This document shows positions 10,901 through 21,423 of a stretch of DNA of 64,000 nucleotides, piece by piece. The DNA comes from Dryas octopetala (taxonomy: Eukaryota > Streptophyta > Magnoliopsida > Rosales > Rosaceae): NCBI GenBank assembly GCA_963921425.1, contig OY992839.1:18584910-18648909 (forward strand), given 5' to 3'. The number at the start of each line of letters is the position of its first letter. The first letter of the stretch is position 1. A program made the position numbers and the translations under genes. The notes under the pieces are model-generated. The model made no database searches and had not been told where the DNA came from. It was given only the letters and a program-made list of their open reading frames with translations.

Positions 10901-13900
10901 ACATCAGGTACAACTGGTTATGCACTGAATGTTTCTTCCACCTCACCCACCAGTGATGTTTGGATTATTGATTCAGGCGCCTCTGATCATATGACATGTG
11001 ATTCGAATAAAATCACATCTTTGTCTCCATCTTCACAGTCAGTAGTATCTAATGCAAACGGTAGTTCCTCTCATGTTGTTGGAGAGGGTTCTTTATCCCT
11101 TACAGATTCGTTACACCTAGATTCAGTACTTGTTGTGACATCCTTGGATTTTAATTTGCTATCTATTGCGCAAATTACTCATGCTCTTTCTTGTACTGTA
11201 ACGTTTTGGCCAAATTGTTGTATTTTTCAGGACATCCTCACAAGGAAGATAATTGGTTATGGTACTAGGAGGGGCAAGCTGTATTATCTGGATTTGGCAC
11301 CGAGTGGTGAGACCCGGATTTCTCAAGCCTTCAAGACTAGTGGAGATGCGACCGAGAAAAATCAGAATTTTATTTGGTTGTGGCATAGACGATTGGGTCA
11401 TGCCTCCTTTGGATATCTTAAAAAGTTGTTTCCTTCATGGTTTAGTAAACTTTCAGATTTTAATTTTAAGTGTGATGTCTGTGAACTGGCAAAAAGCCAT
11501 AGAGTTTCCTTCCCTTTGAGTATGAATAAAAGTACGGTGCCATTTGCGATTGTTCATTCTGATGTTTGGGGTCCTGCCCCAATTTCTACTCCTTCTGGTG
11601 CTCGTTGGTTTGTTACATTTATTGATGATTGCACACGTATGACTTGGATTTCTCTCTTAAAAACCAAAGGGGAGGTGTGTAGCACATTTCAACAATTTTA
11701 CAAGATGGTAGACACTCAATTTCATGCAAAAATTAAGATCCTTCGTTCTGATAATGGGGGTGAATTTGTGAATCATGATCTTTGTCAATTTTTAGAAGCT
11801 CATGGGATTGAACATCAGCGAACATGTCCATATACCCCTCAGCAAAATGGGGTAGCAGAGCGAAAAAATCGTCATTTGTTAGAAGTGGTTCGAGCTTCAT
11901 TGTTTGATGCTCAAATGCCTCGTTTTTTTTGGGGAGAAGCAGTGTGTTCTGCTGCTTATCTTATTAATCGGGTTCCCTCCAGTGTCTTGAACTTCCAAAC
12001 GCCATTACAAGCCCTTCGTCAGTTTTGTGCTCTTCATTCCACTCCCAATTTGGAGCCACGAGTCTTTGGGTGTGTAACTTTTGTTCACCTTTATACACAT
12101 CAGCGCAACAAGTTGGAGCCTCGAGCACTCAAGTGTGTGTTTATTGGCTATGCCCAACATCAAAAAGGGTACCGTTGCTATCATCCACCTACTCAGAAGC
12201 TCTACATCACTATGGATGTGGTTTTTCGAGAAGAAGAAATGTATTTTTCTGGGGGAGTTCAGGCACAGGCGAGTTCGGATACTATTGATGATCAATTCGA
12301 CTCGGAAGGATTTGTTACTTTGGAGTCGTTATGTCATTCGCCGGTTGAGGATGCACTAATCGGCTCGTCAGGTACCACTTCAGAAACTGCGCACGAAAGT
12401 CTTAATGACCGGTCGTCGTTGGTCTCCTCACCAACAACCCCGTCACCCGGTCAGGGGGAGAAGAATGATGTATTGATGCCCGTTTTTGAAGCTTCTGTAC
12501 CATTTAACCAATTATCCTCCGAGGTGTCTTCTGAAACTACAACCCAGGTAACATCCCAGACCATTGATGTTGAAGATTTATATTTAACTGATTTGTTTTC
12601 AGATGATCCATCTAATGAGGTACATCTACAACCATACCAATTACCTATTCGTAAGAATCGTGGTGTCCCGAAGATTCAATACGAAGCAGATCCCAAAGCT
12701 AAAATAAAGTACCCGATTAACAACCATGTTTCCACTCACAGATTATCAGCACCACATGCCATGTTGATCAAACAACTAGATTCTTTGTCTACACCAAGCA
12801 GTGTAGAAGAGGCTCTGATGGATCCAAACTGGAAACAAGCGATGAATGATGAGATGCAAGCTCTTCAAAAGAATTCCACATGGGAACTTGTTCCTCTCCC
12901 AAGTGGCAAACGAACTGTGGGTTGTAGATGGATTTATACAATTAAATTAAAGGCGGATGGATCAATCGAACGGTACAAAGCTCGATTGGTGGCAAAAGGG
13001 TATACTCAGAGACATGGAGTGGATTATCAGGAGACGTTTGCGCCAGTAGCAAAAATCAATACTGTACGAATCCTGATATCACTTGCTGCGAACTTGGATT
13101 GGCCATTACATCAATTCGATGTAAAAAATGCTTTTTTACATGGTGACTTAGAAGAAGAAGTTTATATGGATCCTCCACCTGGATGTAACATGAGTTCTGA
13201 ATCGAAACACTATGTGTGCAAATCAAAGAAGTCTTTGTACGGTCTGAAGCAGTCACCTAGAGCATGGTTTGGGCGATTGACAAAGTCTATGAGGGCATTC
13301 GGATATAAACAAAGTAATTTTGATCATACTTTGTTCTTGAAGCATAGGAAAAATAAAATTACAGCTCTGATAGTATATGTTGATGATATGATCGTAACAG
13401 GTGATGATCCTGACGAAAGAAAAGCACTGCAAGAGTACTTATCTAAGGAGTTTGAGATGAAAGATCTTGGTACACTTAAGTATTTTCTTGGGATAGAAGT
13501 ATCTAGATCACAGCAAGGTATCTTCTTATCTCAACGAAAATATGTTATGGATTTATTAACTGAAACAGGGATGCTGGGGTGTAAACCTGTTAATACACCT
13601 ATGGAGGAAAATCACAAGCTTGGTGAGTGTACTGATCATAAACCAACTAACAAGGAGCAATACCAGCGCCTAGTTGGGAGGTTAATTTATTTGGCACATA
13701 CGAGACCGGACATTGCATATGCTGTGAGTGTTGTAAGCCAATTTATGCACTCCCCAAGCGAAATTCATAGAGATGCAGTGAATCGCATCTTGAGATATTT
13801 GAAATCAACTCCTGGTAAAGGGTTAATGTATTCGAAGCAAGGACATCTGGATGTAATTGGGTATACAGATGCAGATTGGGCTGGGTCCCAAACAGACAGG

Positions 13901-16900
13901 CGATCCACTTCAGGTTACTTTACTTTTGTAGGAGGTAACCTTGTTACTTGGCGTAGTAAGAAACAAAATGTTGTTTCAAGATCGAGTGCGGAGGCAGAAT
14001 ATAGAGGTATGGCACATGGTGTTTGTGAGTTGTTATGGATTAAGCATGTTCTAACAGAGTTAGGTTTTGAGCCTAAAAAACCCATGAAATTATATTGCGA
14101 TAATATTGCGGCCATTAATATTGCTCATAATCCAGTTCAACATGATCGAACTAAACATGTTGAAGTGGATAGGCATTTCATCAAAGAGAAATTAGAAAAC
14201 AAGACACTTCAGTGTCCGTTTGTAAAGTCAGAAGATCAGTTGGCAGATATCTTGACGAAAGCAGTTTCAAGCCGAGTATTTCAGCACACACTAAGCAAGT
14301 TGGACCTTGGTGATATTTATGCTCCAGCTTGAGGGGGAGTGTTGGCGTGTGCGTGAGATCAGGAAAGAGATTTCCTAATTAGTGTAGTTGACTAGTTCTT
14401 GTACAATTAGGACTTTGTTTCCTAGTTTATTCTTATTTCCTTGTAAAACCTGTAAAGCCCTATGTAAACATATAAATAGCTCCTTATGGAGATGAATAGA
14501 ATTGAATCAGTTTTACCCAAATATATATTTCTACTTAATTAAACTTGCATATATATATATGGTTGGCATATTTGCAGTGAGAAGGAAGAGCTGGACGATG
14601 TGGCTGCTGCCAAAATTGAAACACTGACGACTGAGTTGCAAAGGCCCAGTCCTGCTGATTTTGACCCAGCTGTTCGAAGGATAATAGATGGCTTCACATA
14701 CTTCAAGATCAACAAATTCGAGTAAAGAAAACTCACTTTGTCAATCAAAAATAATGGAAACACAAATATACACCTTCTAAGTTCTAACCTTTTTTTTTTT
14801 TTTTGTCATTTGTAATATATAAGCCTTCTAATCTTCTAACCTTAAACAAGTTTAATAATAAAATTTAAAAACTAAAGTTAATGTAGTAATTAATCAGCAA
14901 TGAAATCTAAGTGTCCTCAATGGATTATAATGAAATTTAAATGTCTTCAAAAAGTTATAAATTTTATTAAGTGAAGGATTTCAATGCATTTAAAATGTAT
15001 TTTTTACACATAATAAATTACATAAGAATTTTATTCAATTCTCTTAGATTTTGATAAATTTTATAAATTTTAAAATTCATTAAAATCTAAGTTGGGGACA
15101 ATCCTTAAATCTCACTTAATTCTACGTACCATATCTATTTTCTACCCTATCTTATCCTTATTTTAATTAACTTTCATCGTAGTGCAGTAACTTTTCTCAT
15201 ATATACTAGTATACTACACATGCAATTCATATGTGCGATGCTTATAGTTTATATTATAATAATTATTGTAATTAAATATTATAGAAAGAAATACTATTAA
15301 ATCAATATTTACTTGATTCTATAAGTCTATAACCCACGATTCAAAGTATGACGTAATTAATATGAGAGGCGAAACACACATTTCTTTGATTTGGGGGCCA
15401 TAAGTTTCTTATTAGAGATCAATATGTTTAATTAGTATAATACACAATAATTTTTTGTTTATATGATCTGTCACGTATCGTTAATGGACCCATATAATAA
15501 ATGCTAAGCATTTTTTACTTAATTAATTTTCCTTTTTGTCCTGACGTTGCAGCCAAGGAGTTAAATTTCGATTTTCAGGGATATCGAAATTTTAACATGC
15601 ATTCGTCAAGATTTCGCCAAGATTTCGCCGAAATTTCGGCGAAATTTCGCTCTCACCGCTTCTCTGTCTTTGGCAAAATGAAACAATTCAAACAACTAAA
15701 CAATCAAATCCAGTCAAACGAAAATAAACCCAGCCAACTGGCCCAACTCTTCGCTCACTTAATTGCACAAACCCAACCAACTCCGGCCAGATCTCGACGG
15801 CCCAAGAGAAGGAGAAGAGATCGGGGAGGAGAAGAGGGAGAGGAGAAGAAGGAAGGAGGAAAATATGTGACTGGGCAGGGAGAGAGATGAGAGGGAAGAA
15901 GTCACAGCCATAGGACCCAAAACATACAGTTTGATTTCAAAATACATCACAGATGCAAGAAGAGAGTTGCTGAGTGGGGAAGACCGAAGATGCCAGGAGG
16001 AATAAATGTAATGACAAACAGTAATGTTAGTATAAAATAAAAGAAAGAAATGGGCTTTGTTGTTTTGGCCCTTTCGGGAGATAAAAAGAGAAAAGGAGGT
16101 GGGAATGTGGGATTGGCTAGAATTCTATCTGCCTCCTCTCTTTAGCTAAGCTCTCAAAAGCTTAGTATTGCTTTTGATTAATCTCTTCAAGCCTCAATCT
16201 TTGTGCTAACGTTTCTCTTTAATCACATCATTTTCTGATCTGGGTCTTCATTACTTCTCATTCAGATCATAGTTTCCAATTTTGTTTTTAGCCTCTGCTA
16301 CTGCACTGTTGGAAAAACTAGTAATAGAAACAAACCCATTTGGTTCTTTTGGTTTTTGTTAGTTAAAGCTAGATAGAGAAATAATAAAACAAAAATAAAA
16401 ATAAGATTAAATAAAAGAAAGAAAAAGATTTGAAAAGTGAAAAAGTGAACAACAAATAAAGAAAGAAGTCAAAGGACTCACGGGAAGGAAAAGGAATAAA
16501 AGAAAAAAAAAAAAAAAAAGAGTTAAGGGGTTGATTGGGGTTTGAGGTATTTGGACAATTGGGCAATTGGAATGAAAAAAAAAGTTTGGAGTTTCGTTTA
16601 GTTGTTTTTAAATTCTAAATTCTAATATATTTATATATAAAAAATAATTAAAAATACCCTAAAGGGCCTAAACTCTAATATCTTATACCATATCATAAAT
16701 AATATAGAGTATAAATTATAAAGTATATAAGGTTTAGTATATAGATTATAGAGTATAAAAAATATACTAATTTTATTTATTAATTATACTAATTTTATTT
16801 AACAGTATTTGTCTCCAGCGTGCATTATATTTATCTTATATAACATAAAACCTACTATATAATTAGATTTCTTCAATATTTTTTATCAATGTAGTAGATA

Positions 16901-19001
16901 ATATGTTAAATAAACATATAGTAAAGTTTCATTCAAAATTTCCATATTTTGATAGCAATTTCCGTCGTTTCTGTCTAATTTTTGTTGAAATTTAAAATTT
17001 CTCGAAATTTCCATCGAAATTTCCGTCGAAATTTCCATCGAAATTTCCTCGAAACTCGAAATTTTATTCCTTGGTTGCAGCAAGTATCCAAAGTGTTTCA
17101 ATGAACTTGCCCGAGGACAAAGCCCTAAGGTACTATATGAGCCTAAAGGCTAAGCTAGCTTTCATATTTAGCCTGATAACTCTTGGATCATAATATTATT
17201 AATCAAATTTTATTTTTATTTCTACTTTTTTCACTATGAGTGGCTAAGATATATTTAATTTGACGTTGTTTCTAATTAATTATCCAATGTAGTTTCTGGT
17301 ATTTGCATGCTCGGACTCTCGAGTGAGCCCCTCCCATATCCTTAACTTTCAACCTGGAGAAGCCTTCATGCTCCGAAATATTGCTAACTTGGTTCCTGCA
17401 TTTAACAAGGTTTACTATTCTCTTAAACTTCAAGTTAATAGTTATTAGTTAAAGTAAATTACTCTAAAGTATATTTTATAGCTCTTAATGATAATTAAAC
17501 TCACCTAAAAAGTTAGAATGATAAATAGGTCCACTTTATACAAATAAAATCCATGTAATGTTTTTTTTTTTTTTAAACTGAGCAAATTGTCACTGTTGCA
17601 TAATGACAATTAATAGTGTTTTTTGCAATTCAAATAGTTATTGTCGTACAATGACAATGATTTATATAAGTTGTCTTTTTTTGGATATTGTTGTACAATG
17701 AAAATTATTACTGTCCAGCAATAACTATAAAAAAAAACTGGAGGCAATTCTCCTGACCCAAAAAAAAAAAACTGGGCGATGGGCAGCATTTTTCTATGTG
17801 ATTTTATTGGGATTTGATTTTTTATAGTGGACCTTAAAAAAAGCCTAATTTCTAAAATAGACTTTAAAAAAAAAAAAAAAACCCTATTAGTTATTCTAAT
17901 CAATTTTTGACAATTTATTTCCTACTAATACCTCATAATATATATTATACAGTCATGTATTATTATTTGTTATATGCTTCACAGCTAAAATACTCTGGAG
18001 TTGGAGCAATCATAGAATATGCTATAACGGCACTCAGGGTGAGCATTACAAAGAACTATATATATATAAGGTGCATTGATTTTAACTACTAAATTTCAAT
18101 AACTTTTTAGTTTAGGTACCAAACTTAAATAGCATTTTAGATTAGCTATTAGTTGAAAAGTCAAACAAAATAATAAAGTAAAAGGTATTAGAATTTACAA
18201 ATATTACATCACATGCCACTACAATAAAAAAATAAAAAAAATATTACATCACAAATATTACATTAATTTATACTATATTGTATTTAAAAAAAAATAAAAA
18301 TCAATTCAGTCACAACTTAACTGTGACTGTCTTGGTAAATTGAAAGAGACAACTCACACCACTATACTATGTATTATTTTGAGTAAAAGTATTGTTTTGA
18401 CCTCTATTTATACTATATTATAGTATAATTTCTCTTAAAAAAAATTCAATTAAGTCCCAACTTAATTGTGACTGTCTCACAACTTAGATGTGACTGTCGT
18501 TCAGTCACAACTAAATTTGAAGTTGTGAGTGTCGTACAGTCACAACTAAATGTGAAATTGAGACTACATTAACAAATTTTCAAGATAATATAAAAGCCTC
18601 AAGAGCAATTTTGTCAAAACCTTATAAATTTTAATTAACATCTATCATATGTGGGGCAAAGGACAAAAATGTCAAATGGAAAATGCTCAAATTAAAAGGG
18701 CCAACATGTTTGTGACCTAATCTAAAAATTAGATTTAAATTTAGTAGTTCAATTGAAATATTATATGGTCTTCATGCTATACCAAAAAATTATTAGGATT
18801 TGGTATTTAATCCTAATTTTCTAATATATATATATACTTGATAAAATATTATTATTTCTAATTTTATGAATATATATATATATATATGAATCCTAACAAG
18901 AAGAAAATTTTACAGGTGGAAAATATTTTGGTCATTGGACACAGTCGTTGTGGTGGGATAAGTAGGCTTATGACTCATCCGGAAGACGGCTCTGTTCCTT
19001 A
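7979..19001 (+). CDS. Beta-carbonic anhydrase, 3'-incomplete (probable truncated gene)
   Basis: Zinc enzyme that interconverts CO2 and bicarbonate; no transit peptide is visible, so a cytosolic form is likely. Coding exons are 7979-8022, 14578-14721, 17081-17129, 17293-17409, 17985-18038 and 18916-19001, all with GT-AG borders and joining in frame into 164 codons plus 2 nt without a stop. It begins [20 protein letters not shown]. The active site is intact: ACSDSR gives Zn ligand C85 with the D87-R89 dyad, and GHSRCGG gives H145 and C148. The last exon ends at HPEDGSVP with a good donor (TTA/GTAAGG), but no exon encoding the remaining 90 or so residues of a plant beta-CA was found. An LTR fragment starts 84 bp later and another gene lies behind it. 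A hAT-like element sits on the exon-3 (17081) acceptor and a copia element in the preceding large intron. Product identity is sure; function is doubtful. Confidence 0.88.
8623..8684. repeat. Near-perfect palindrome, 30-bp arms
   Basis: Arms 8623-8652 and 8655-8684 are reverse complements with one mismatch and a 2-bp spacer (CT). The core is TTAACTCCGGAATTTTGGGT on the left arm. It lies inside the 993-bp inverted-repeat element and would form a strong hairpin in single-stranded DNA or RNA. Confidence 0.9.
8656..8845. repeat. Two-unit tandem repeat of about 95 bp
   Basis: Units 8656-8750 and 8751-8845 share ACCTAACATAAAGCCGTCAA and AAAAACCCTAAATCAC in the same order, with scattered substitutions. 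The first unit overlaps the right arm of the adjacent palindrome. Confidence 0.8.
9121..9561. repeat. Tandem intronic duplication with a decayed exon copy
   Basis: The stretch 9127-9255 (TACAGGGAAATTAAAC to GACGATGTGGCT) is repeated at 9486-9561 and continues after the copia insertion at 14536-14603. The first copy includes a duplicate of the start of the carbonic anhydrase exon at 14578. Acceptor TTTGCAG at 9231-9237 is kept, but the exon copy (from 9238) lacks 10 bp and runs only to GGCT before breaking off. A partial copy of the 993-bp element's right end (9256-9314) and a (GA)-rich tract (9378-9430) lie between the units. Confidence 0.75.
9562..9757 (+). repeat. 5' LTR of the intact copia element
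   Basis: It is 196 bp and is followed directly by the primer-binding site TGGTATCAGAGCC. It differs from the 3' LTR by one base in the CCTAATTTGTG/CCTAATTAGTG segment. Confidence 0.93.
9905..14332 (+). CDS. Copia gag-pol polyprotein, intact (1475 aa)
   Basis: A single uninterrupted frame carries every copia domain in the usual order. Gag lies at roughly residues 20-250, with a zinc knuckle C269-x2-C272-x4-H277-x4-C282. The aspartic protease motif DSGASDHM is at 356-363. The pre-integrase HRRLGH is at 494-499, with C523/C526. Integrase has D553 (HSDVWG), D616 (SDNGGEF) and E652 (AERKN), a D62D35E spacing. Reverse transcriptase has YVDD at 1158-1161. RNase H follows (TDADWAG, then [11 protein letters not shown]). 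No stop or frameshift interrupts it, so the element may still be able to transpose. Order PR-INT-RT-RH defines Ty1/Copia. The start ATG at 9905 is about 135 bp after the primer-binding site. Confidence 0.95.
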   Translation: MTTPESSIILPPAQSLTLSVPQIVTIQNDNSALPTGVILNETNYALWSQLMEIRIATRGKLGYLTGSIAMPAESAPTFDAWTTENLRVKGWLIDSMSPELMGRFIRLRTAREIWAAVKKVFYDGSDESQVYELNRKAFTLKQNAQPVSKYYSMLQSLFQELDHRDPPSMVCAADTDAYQKKLDRLRVHIFLSGLDPEFDQVRSEILRKEPKLDLDQSFAYVRRDAQQRANFTGATASLDATVMVAQRSKGPPSSHGSSSTQGVKPVFKCTHCGGSKHTREHCYELVGFPSWWDHSKNKRSGHKALQASATPEIPPVSGNKWNEHASASAAVATSGTTGYALNVSSTSPTSDVWIIDSGASDHMTCDSNKITSLSPSSQSVVSNANGSSSHVVGEGSLSLTDSLHLDSVLVVTSLDFNLLSIAQITHALSCTVTFWPNCCIFQDILTRKIIGYGTRRGKLYYLDLAPSGETRISQAFKTSGDATEKNQNFIWLWHRRLGHASFGYLKKLFPSWFSKLSDFNFKCDVCELAKSHRVSFPLSMNKSTVPFAIVHSDVWGPAPISTPSGARWFVTFIDDCTRMTWISLLKTKGEVCSTFQQFYKMVDTQFHAKIKILRSDNGGEFVNHDLCQFLEAHGIEHQRTCPYTPQQNGVAERKNRHLLEVVRASLFDAQMPRFFWGEAVCSAAYLINRVPSSVLNFQTPLQALRQFCALHSTPNLEPRVFGCVTFVHLYTHQRNKLEPRALKCVFIGYAQHQKGYRCYHPPTQKLYITMDVVFREEEMYFSGGVQAQASSDTIDDQFDSEGFVTLESLCHSPVEDALIGSSGTTSETAHESLNDRSSLVSSPTTPSPGQGEKNDVLMPVFEASVPFNQLSSEVSSETTTQVTSQTIDVEDLYLTDLFSDDPSNEVHLQPYQLPIRKNRGVPKIQYEADPKAKIKYPINNHVSTHRLSAPHAMLIKQLDSLSTPSSVEEALMDPNWKQAMNDEMQALQKNSTWELVPLPSGKRTVGCRWIYTIKLKADGSIERYKARLVAKGYTQRHGVDYQETFAPVAKINTVRILISLAANLDWPLHQFDVKNAFLHGDLEEEVYMDPPPGCNMSSESKHYVCKSKKSLYGLKQSPRAWFGRLTKSMRAFGYKQSNFDHTLFLKHRKNKITALIVYVDDMIVTGDDPDERKALQEYLSKEFEMKDLGTLKYFLGIEVSRSQQGIFLSQRKYVMDLLTETGMLGCKPVNTPMEENHKLGECTDHKPTNKEQYQRLVGRLIYLAHTRPDIAYAVSVVSQFMHSPSEIHRDAVNRILRYLKSTPGKGLMYSKQGHLDVIGYTDADWAGSQTDRRSTSGYFTFVGGNLVTWRSKKQNVVSRSSAEAEYRGMAHGVCELLWIKHVLTELGFEPKKPMKLYCDNIAAINIAHNPVQHDRTKHVEVDRHFIKEKLENKTLQCPFVKSEDQLADILTKAVSSRVFQHTLSKLDLGDIYAPA
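14340..14535 (+). repeat. 3' LTR of the intact copia element
   Basis: It is 196 bp, begins TGTTGGCG right after the GAGGGGGAG polypurine tract and is followed by target-site duplication TAATT. Confidence 0.93.
14722..15545. other. Carbonic anhydrase intron before the hAT-like insertion
   Basis: AT-rich intron sequence between the exon ending at 14721 and the hAT-like element. It ends in a polypyrimidine stretch (CCTTTTTGTCCTGAC) and the acceptor GTTGCAG that was the original 3' splice site. No coding potential was seen. Confidence 0.6.
15546..17081 (-). mobile_element. hAT-like non-autonomous element, copy A, with 8-bp TSD on a splice acceptor
   Basis: Element 15554-17073 (1520 bp) is flanked by GTTGCAGC at 15546-15553 and 17074-17081. 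Terminal inverted repeats are CAAGGAGTTAAATTTCG on the left and CAAGGAATAAAATTTCG on the reversed right end. Subterminal regions are full of GAAATTTCG repeats. An 8-bp TSD with CAAGG termini fits the hAT superfamily. No transposase is present; internal frames are low-complexity. Large parts match element 48104-49272 in reverse orientation. The TSD includes the splice acceptor of the carbonic anhydrase exon at 17081. Confidence 0.85.
17410..17984. other. Carbonic anhydrase intron with short GACAAT repeats
   Basis: AT-rich intron. Around 17585-17735 there are several loosely repeated, partly palindromic units built on ATTGTC and ACAATGACAAT, which could be an old MITE. No gene was seen. Confidence 0.4.
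18078..18752. mobile_element. MITE-like unit in carbonic anhydrase intron
   Basis: The two ends are imperfect inverted repeats of about 45 bp: TTAACTACTAAATTTCAAT on the left against TTGAACTACTAAATTTAAAT on the reversed right end, continuing to a TTAGGT..CAAAC block. Inside, between about 18300 and 18560, there are repeated partly palindromic CAGTCACAACT / AATTGTGACTGTC units. A 5-bp ATTGA at both edges may be the target-site duplication, but this is uncertain. Confidence 0.55.
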
Positions 19002-19084
19002 GTAAGGCTCTATATATACATATAAATTAATGAACGTTATAATTAACTTGTGAAAGATAAATATCTTAAACAATCATTTTTTAT

Positions 19085-19390
19085 CTAAATATTTTGAGAA
19101 TTTATTTGAGAAATAAAAAGTTTTGGATTTAATTTTTAATTTTTGTTTTAAATTGGGCTTGACCAAAAAGTTGACTTTTAAAATTAGTGGGCTTTCGTCT
19201 TTGACTTAGGGCAAGTTGAATAGGTCTCGAGTCCACGAGTTCGTAGTCACGTAGCATGCGTTGATCCGAGTTACGGTTTGAGAGATACAGGCATTTAAAG
19301 TGAGGGGCAATTTTGTAAATTTACAAAATGAGTTTTAAAATCCCAAAATTAGTCTCTCTCTCCTCATTTTCTCTCTCCCCCTGACTTCAC

Positions 19391-19432
<42 letters not shown>

Positions 19433-21389
19433 ATCTTCCTCCCCGCGCACACACACCCCCCTCCCAGCCACCATCGTCTGCCATCCCCGCCGACCTCGAT
19501 CTTCAGCAAGCACCCCCAGACACCGACCAACCTCCCCTGATCTCCCTCTCTCTCTTTCTCTATCTCTTTCTCTCTCTCCCTCTCTCTCTTGCACCTCCCA
19601 TCCGCACACACACAACCACCACCGAAACTCACACCGTCGGCCCCTCTCACCGACCCAGACCCACCGGCGTGATCCCCTGGCGCCAGTCAAGCTCCCAGCT
19701 GCTTTCTCGCGCCAGCCCGTCCCTCCACCTGCACGATTTCTACTCGGAAACCACCACAGGCCGCCGGCCTCTCTCCTCATTTCCAGCCAATTTCTGACAC
19801 CAATTCCCTCAATTTCAGGTGGGTTTTTCTCCCCTCACTTTGGGCTTCATTTTCCCTTATGAAATTGTTGATTTATTTTGAATATTTAGAAGTTGAAATT
19901 TTGGGGATTTGGAACCCAATTCGGGTTCTTTTAGGAATTCAAAATTTAGTGGTGTTTTGAGTTATTTTTGGACAATTCACATCCTTAGGAACCTTTAATT
20001 GATTATTAGATTTAGAAATTTAAAGAAATTTGAAGAATTGGTGACTTTTGGTTTAGACACGGTCACTTTGGGTGGCGACGGCGATGGTTTCGACCACCTA
20101 GCTGTCAAATTCTTTAAATATTATGAAATTGAAGTTTATTTTTAGTTAGTTTTTGAGTTTAGATGAGTTGAAGTAGCTGGGAATTATAAAACCCCAAATT
20201 GGACATAACTAGACACTTTTTCAGTACCGAAGGAACTCCCGGACGTATATCGTACGTAAGTTTTGTTGGGATGAAATTGACGAATTAAAAGGTGTGGGGA
20301 AATGTTTGGATTTGAGCCGAGATGAATTTGAGTATATGGGGTTTAAGAGAAATTATAAATGAACCGTGAGAAAATTTCAGAATTTTGCGGAACGTCTAGG
20401 CATCACACACATGCACTTTGAAATGTCATTGAGTAGGGTCTAATTCCTTATTTCATTGTTTTTTTATGGTTCTACTTTATAGGTGACACTGCCGTGACAC
20501 GTAACGATCCGACGGAGGATCCGAGCTAGACTTCCCCAATTTGTGAGTGGACCTTGATTCTTTTTATTAAATTATGTTTTACCATGTGATTTCGGTCTCC
20601 TTAATTTAATTTGAAATCAATTTGAGTTTTAATTCTTAAGCTTGCTTAAATTATTATTCGTATAGTTCGATTTCCCTTATCTTAGAATTTATATTTTAGA
20701 CGATTAAGAAATATTTCGACAAGCTTTTGGATGTGATTTCTATCGAAGAAATTCTTTATTTTAAAAAGGGGGTCTTTAATTGTTACTTAGTTTATTAAAA
20801 GATTACATTATAACTTGGATGTTCATTTATTTGAATATTTATGTTTGGTTTGAGACGTTGTGATTCTGAGGAAAGACACATTTTGATGAGTTGGATTGTT
20901 AAGGAGAGTTTTGGAAGGAATTAAAAAATGCTTAACCATTTATCTCAAAAGTAAGTAGAGATTTAAGGAATATTTAAAAACTGATGTGAAAATGCAAGTA
21001 TTGATCGGACAAGCCTGCCTGTGTAAAATGCACGGGATTTTGGCCAGGATATGAGCCTGCTCGTGCGGAGTGACCTCTCCGTACGAGATTGTGGCCAGGA
21101 TATGAGCCTGCTCGTGCAAAGTAACCTCTATGTATGAGATTGTGGCCAGGATTTGAGCCTGCCCGTGCTCGAGAATGTGGCCAGGACATTGTCTACAGTA
21201 CAGGTATGAGTATGGTGTAGTTTCATTATTCTTCCAAGGAATTCTATTACAAAAGTTTAAATGAGAAGTTCTTTTTATGCTTTATCTTGATTCTTGGACT
21301 TCTAGTTTTGCATGATACTTTTATTTAGAAAGTTCTCAATGAATGACTGCATATCGGTTTTATTTATATATCTTATGTTAAATAGTTTG
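19085..21389 (+). mobile_element. Truncated copy of the 3-kb LTR
   Basis: This stretch is nearly identical to 30828-33129; by eye I counted about a dozen substitutions plus a CT-microsatellite length change in 2.3 kb. Compared with the fuller copy it lacks about 110 bp at the left and 600 bp at the right, including the TG and CA termini, and it has no target-site duplication. It contains a (TC)n tract (19394-19431), CT-rich blocks, and three units of about 58 bp around GTGGCCAGGATATGAGCC (21030-21190). Open frames here are low-complexity and not genes. It separates the last carbonic anhydrase exon from the F-box gene. Confidence 0.85.
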
Positions 21390-21423
21390 TGATCCAGTAC
21401 TCCGCCGGCGCACCGGAAAGACC

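Larger units (their letters stand above)
9562..14535 (+). mobile_element. Complete Ty1/Copia LTR retrotransposon
   Basis: LTRs of 196 bp at 9562-9757 and 14340-14535 appear to differ at a single position, so the insertion is young. Target-site duplication TAATT is at 9557-9561 and 14536-14540. The primer-binding site TGGTATCAGAGCC (initiator-Met tRNA) follows the 5' LTR at 9758. A polypurine tract (GAGGGGGAG) precedes the 3' LTR. LTRs begin TGTTGG and end CTACT rather than the usual CA. A TATAAATA-like box (CATATAAATAG) lies inside the LTR. The element sits in the second intron of the carbonic anhydrase gene in the same orientation. Confidence 0.95.

Noticed and set aside
19387..19780. RERERE-rich minus-strand frames, repeated at 31133-31520
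   Set aside because: CT microsatellite and CT-rich LTR leader read in antisense; identical in both LTR copies.
20974..21189. 71-codon frame with three RAGSYPGHNL-like repeats, also at 32714-32929
   Set aside because: Translation of the three 58-bp LTR units; its occurrence in both LTR copies comes from LTR duplication, not selection on a protein.
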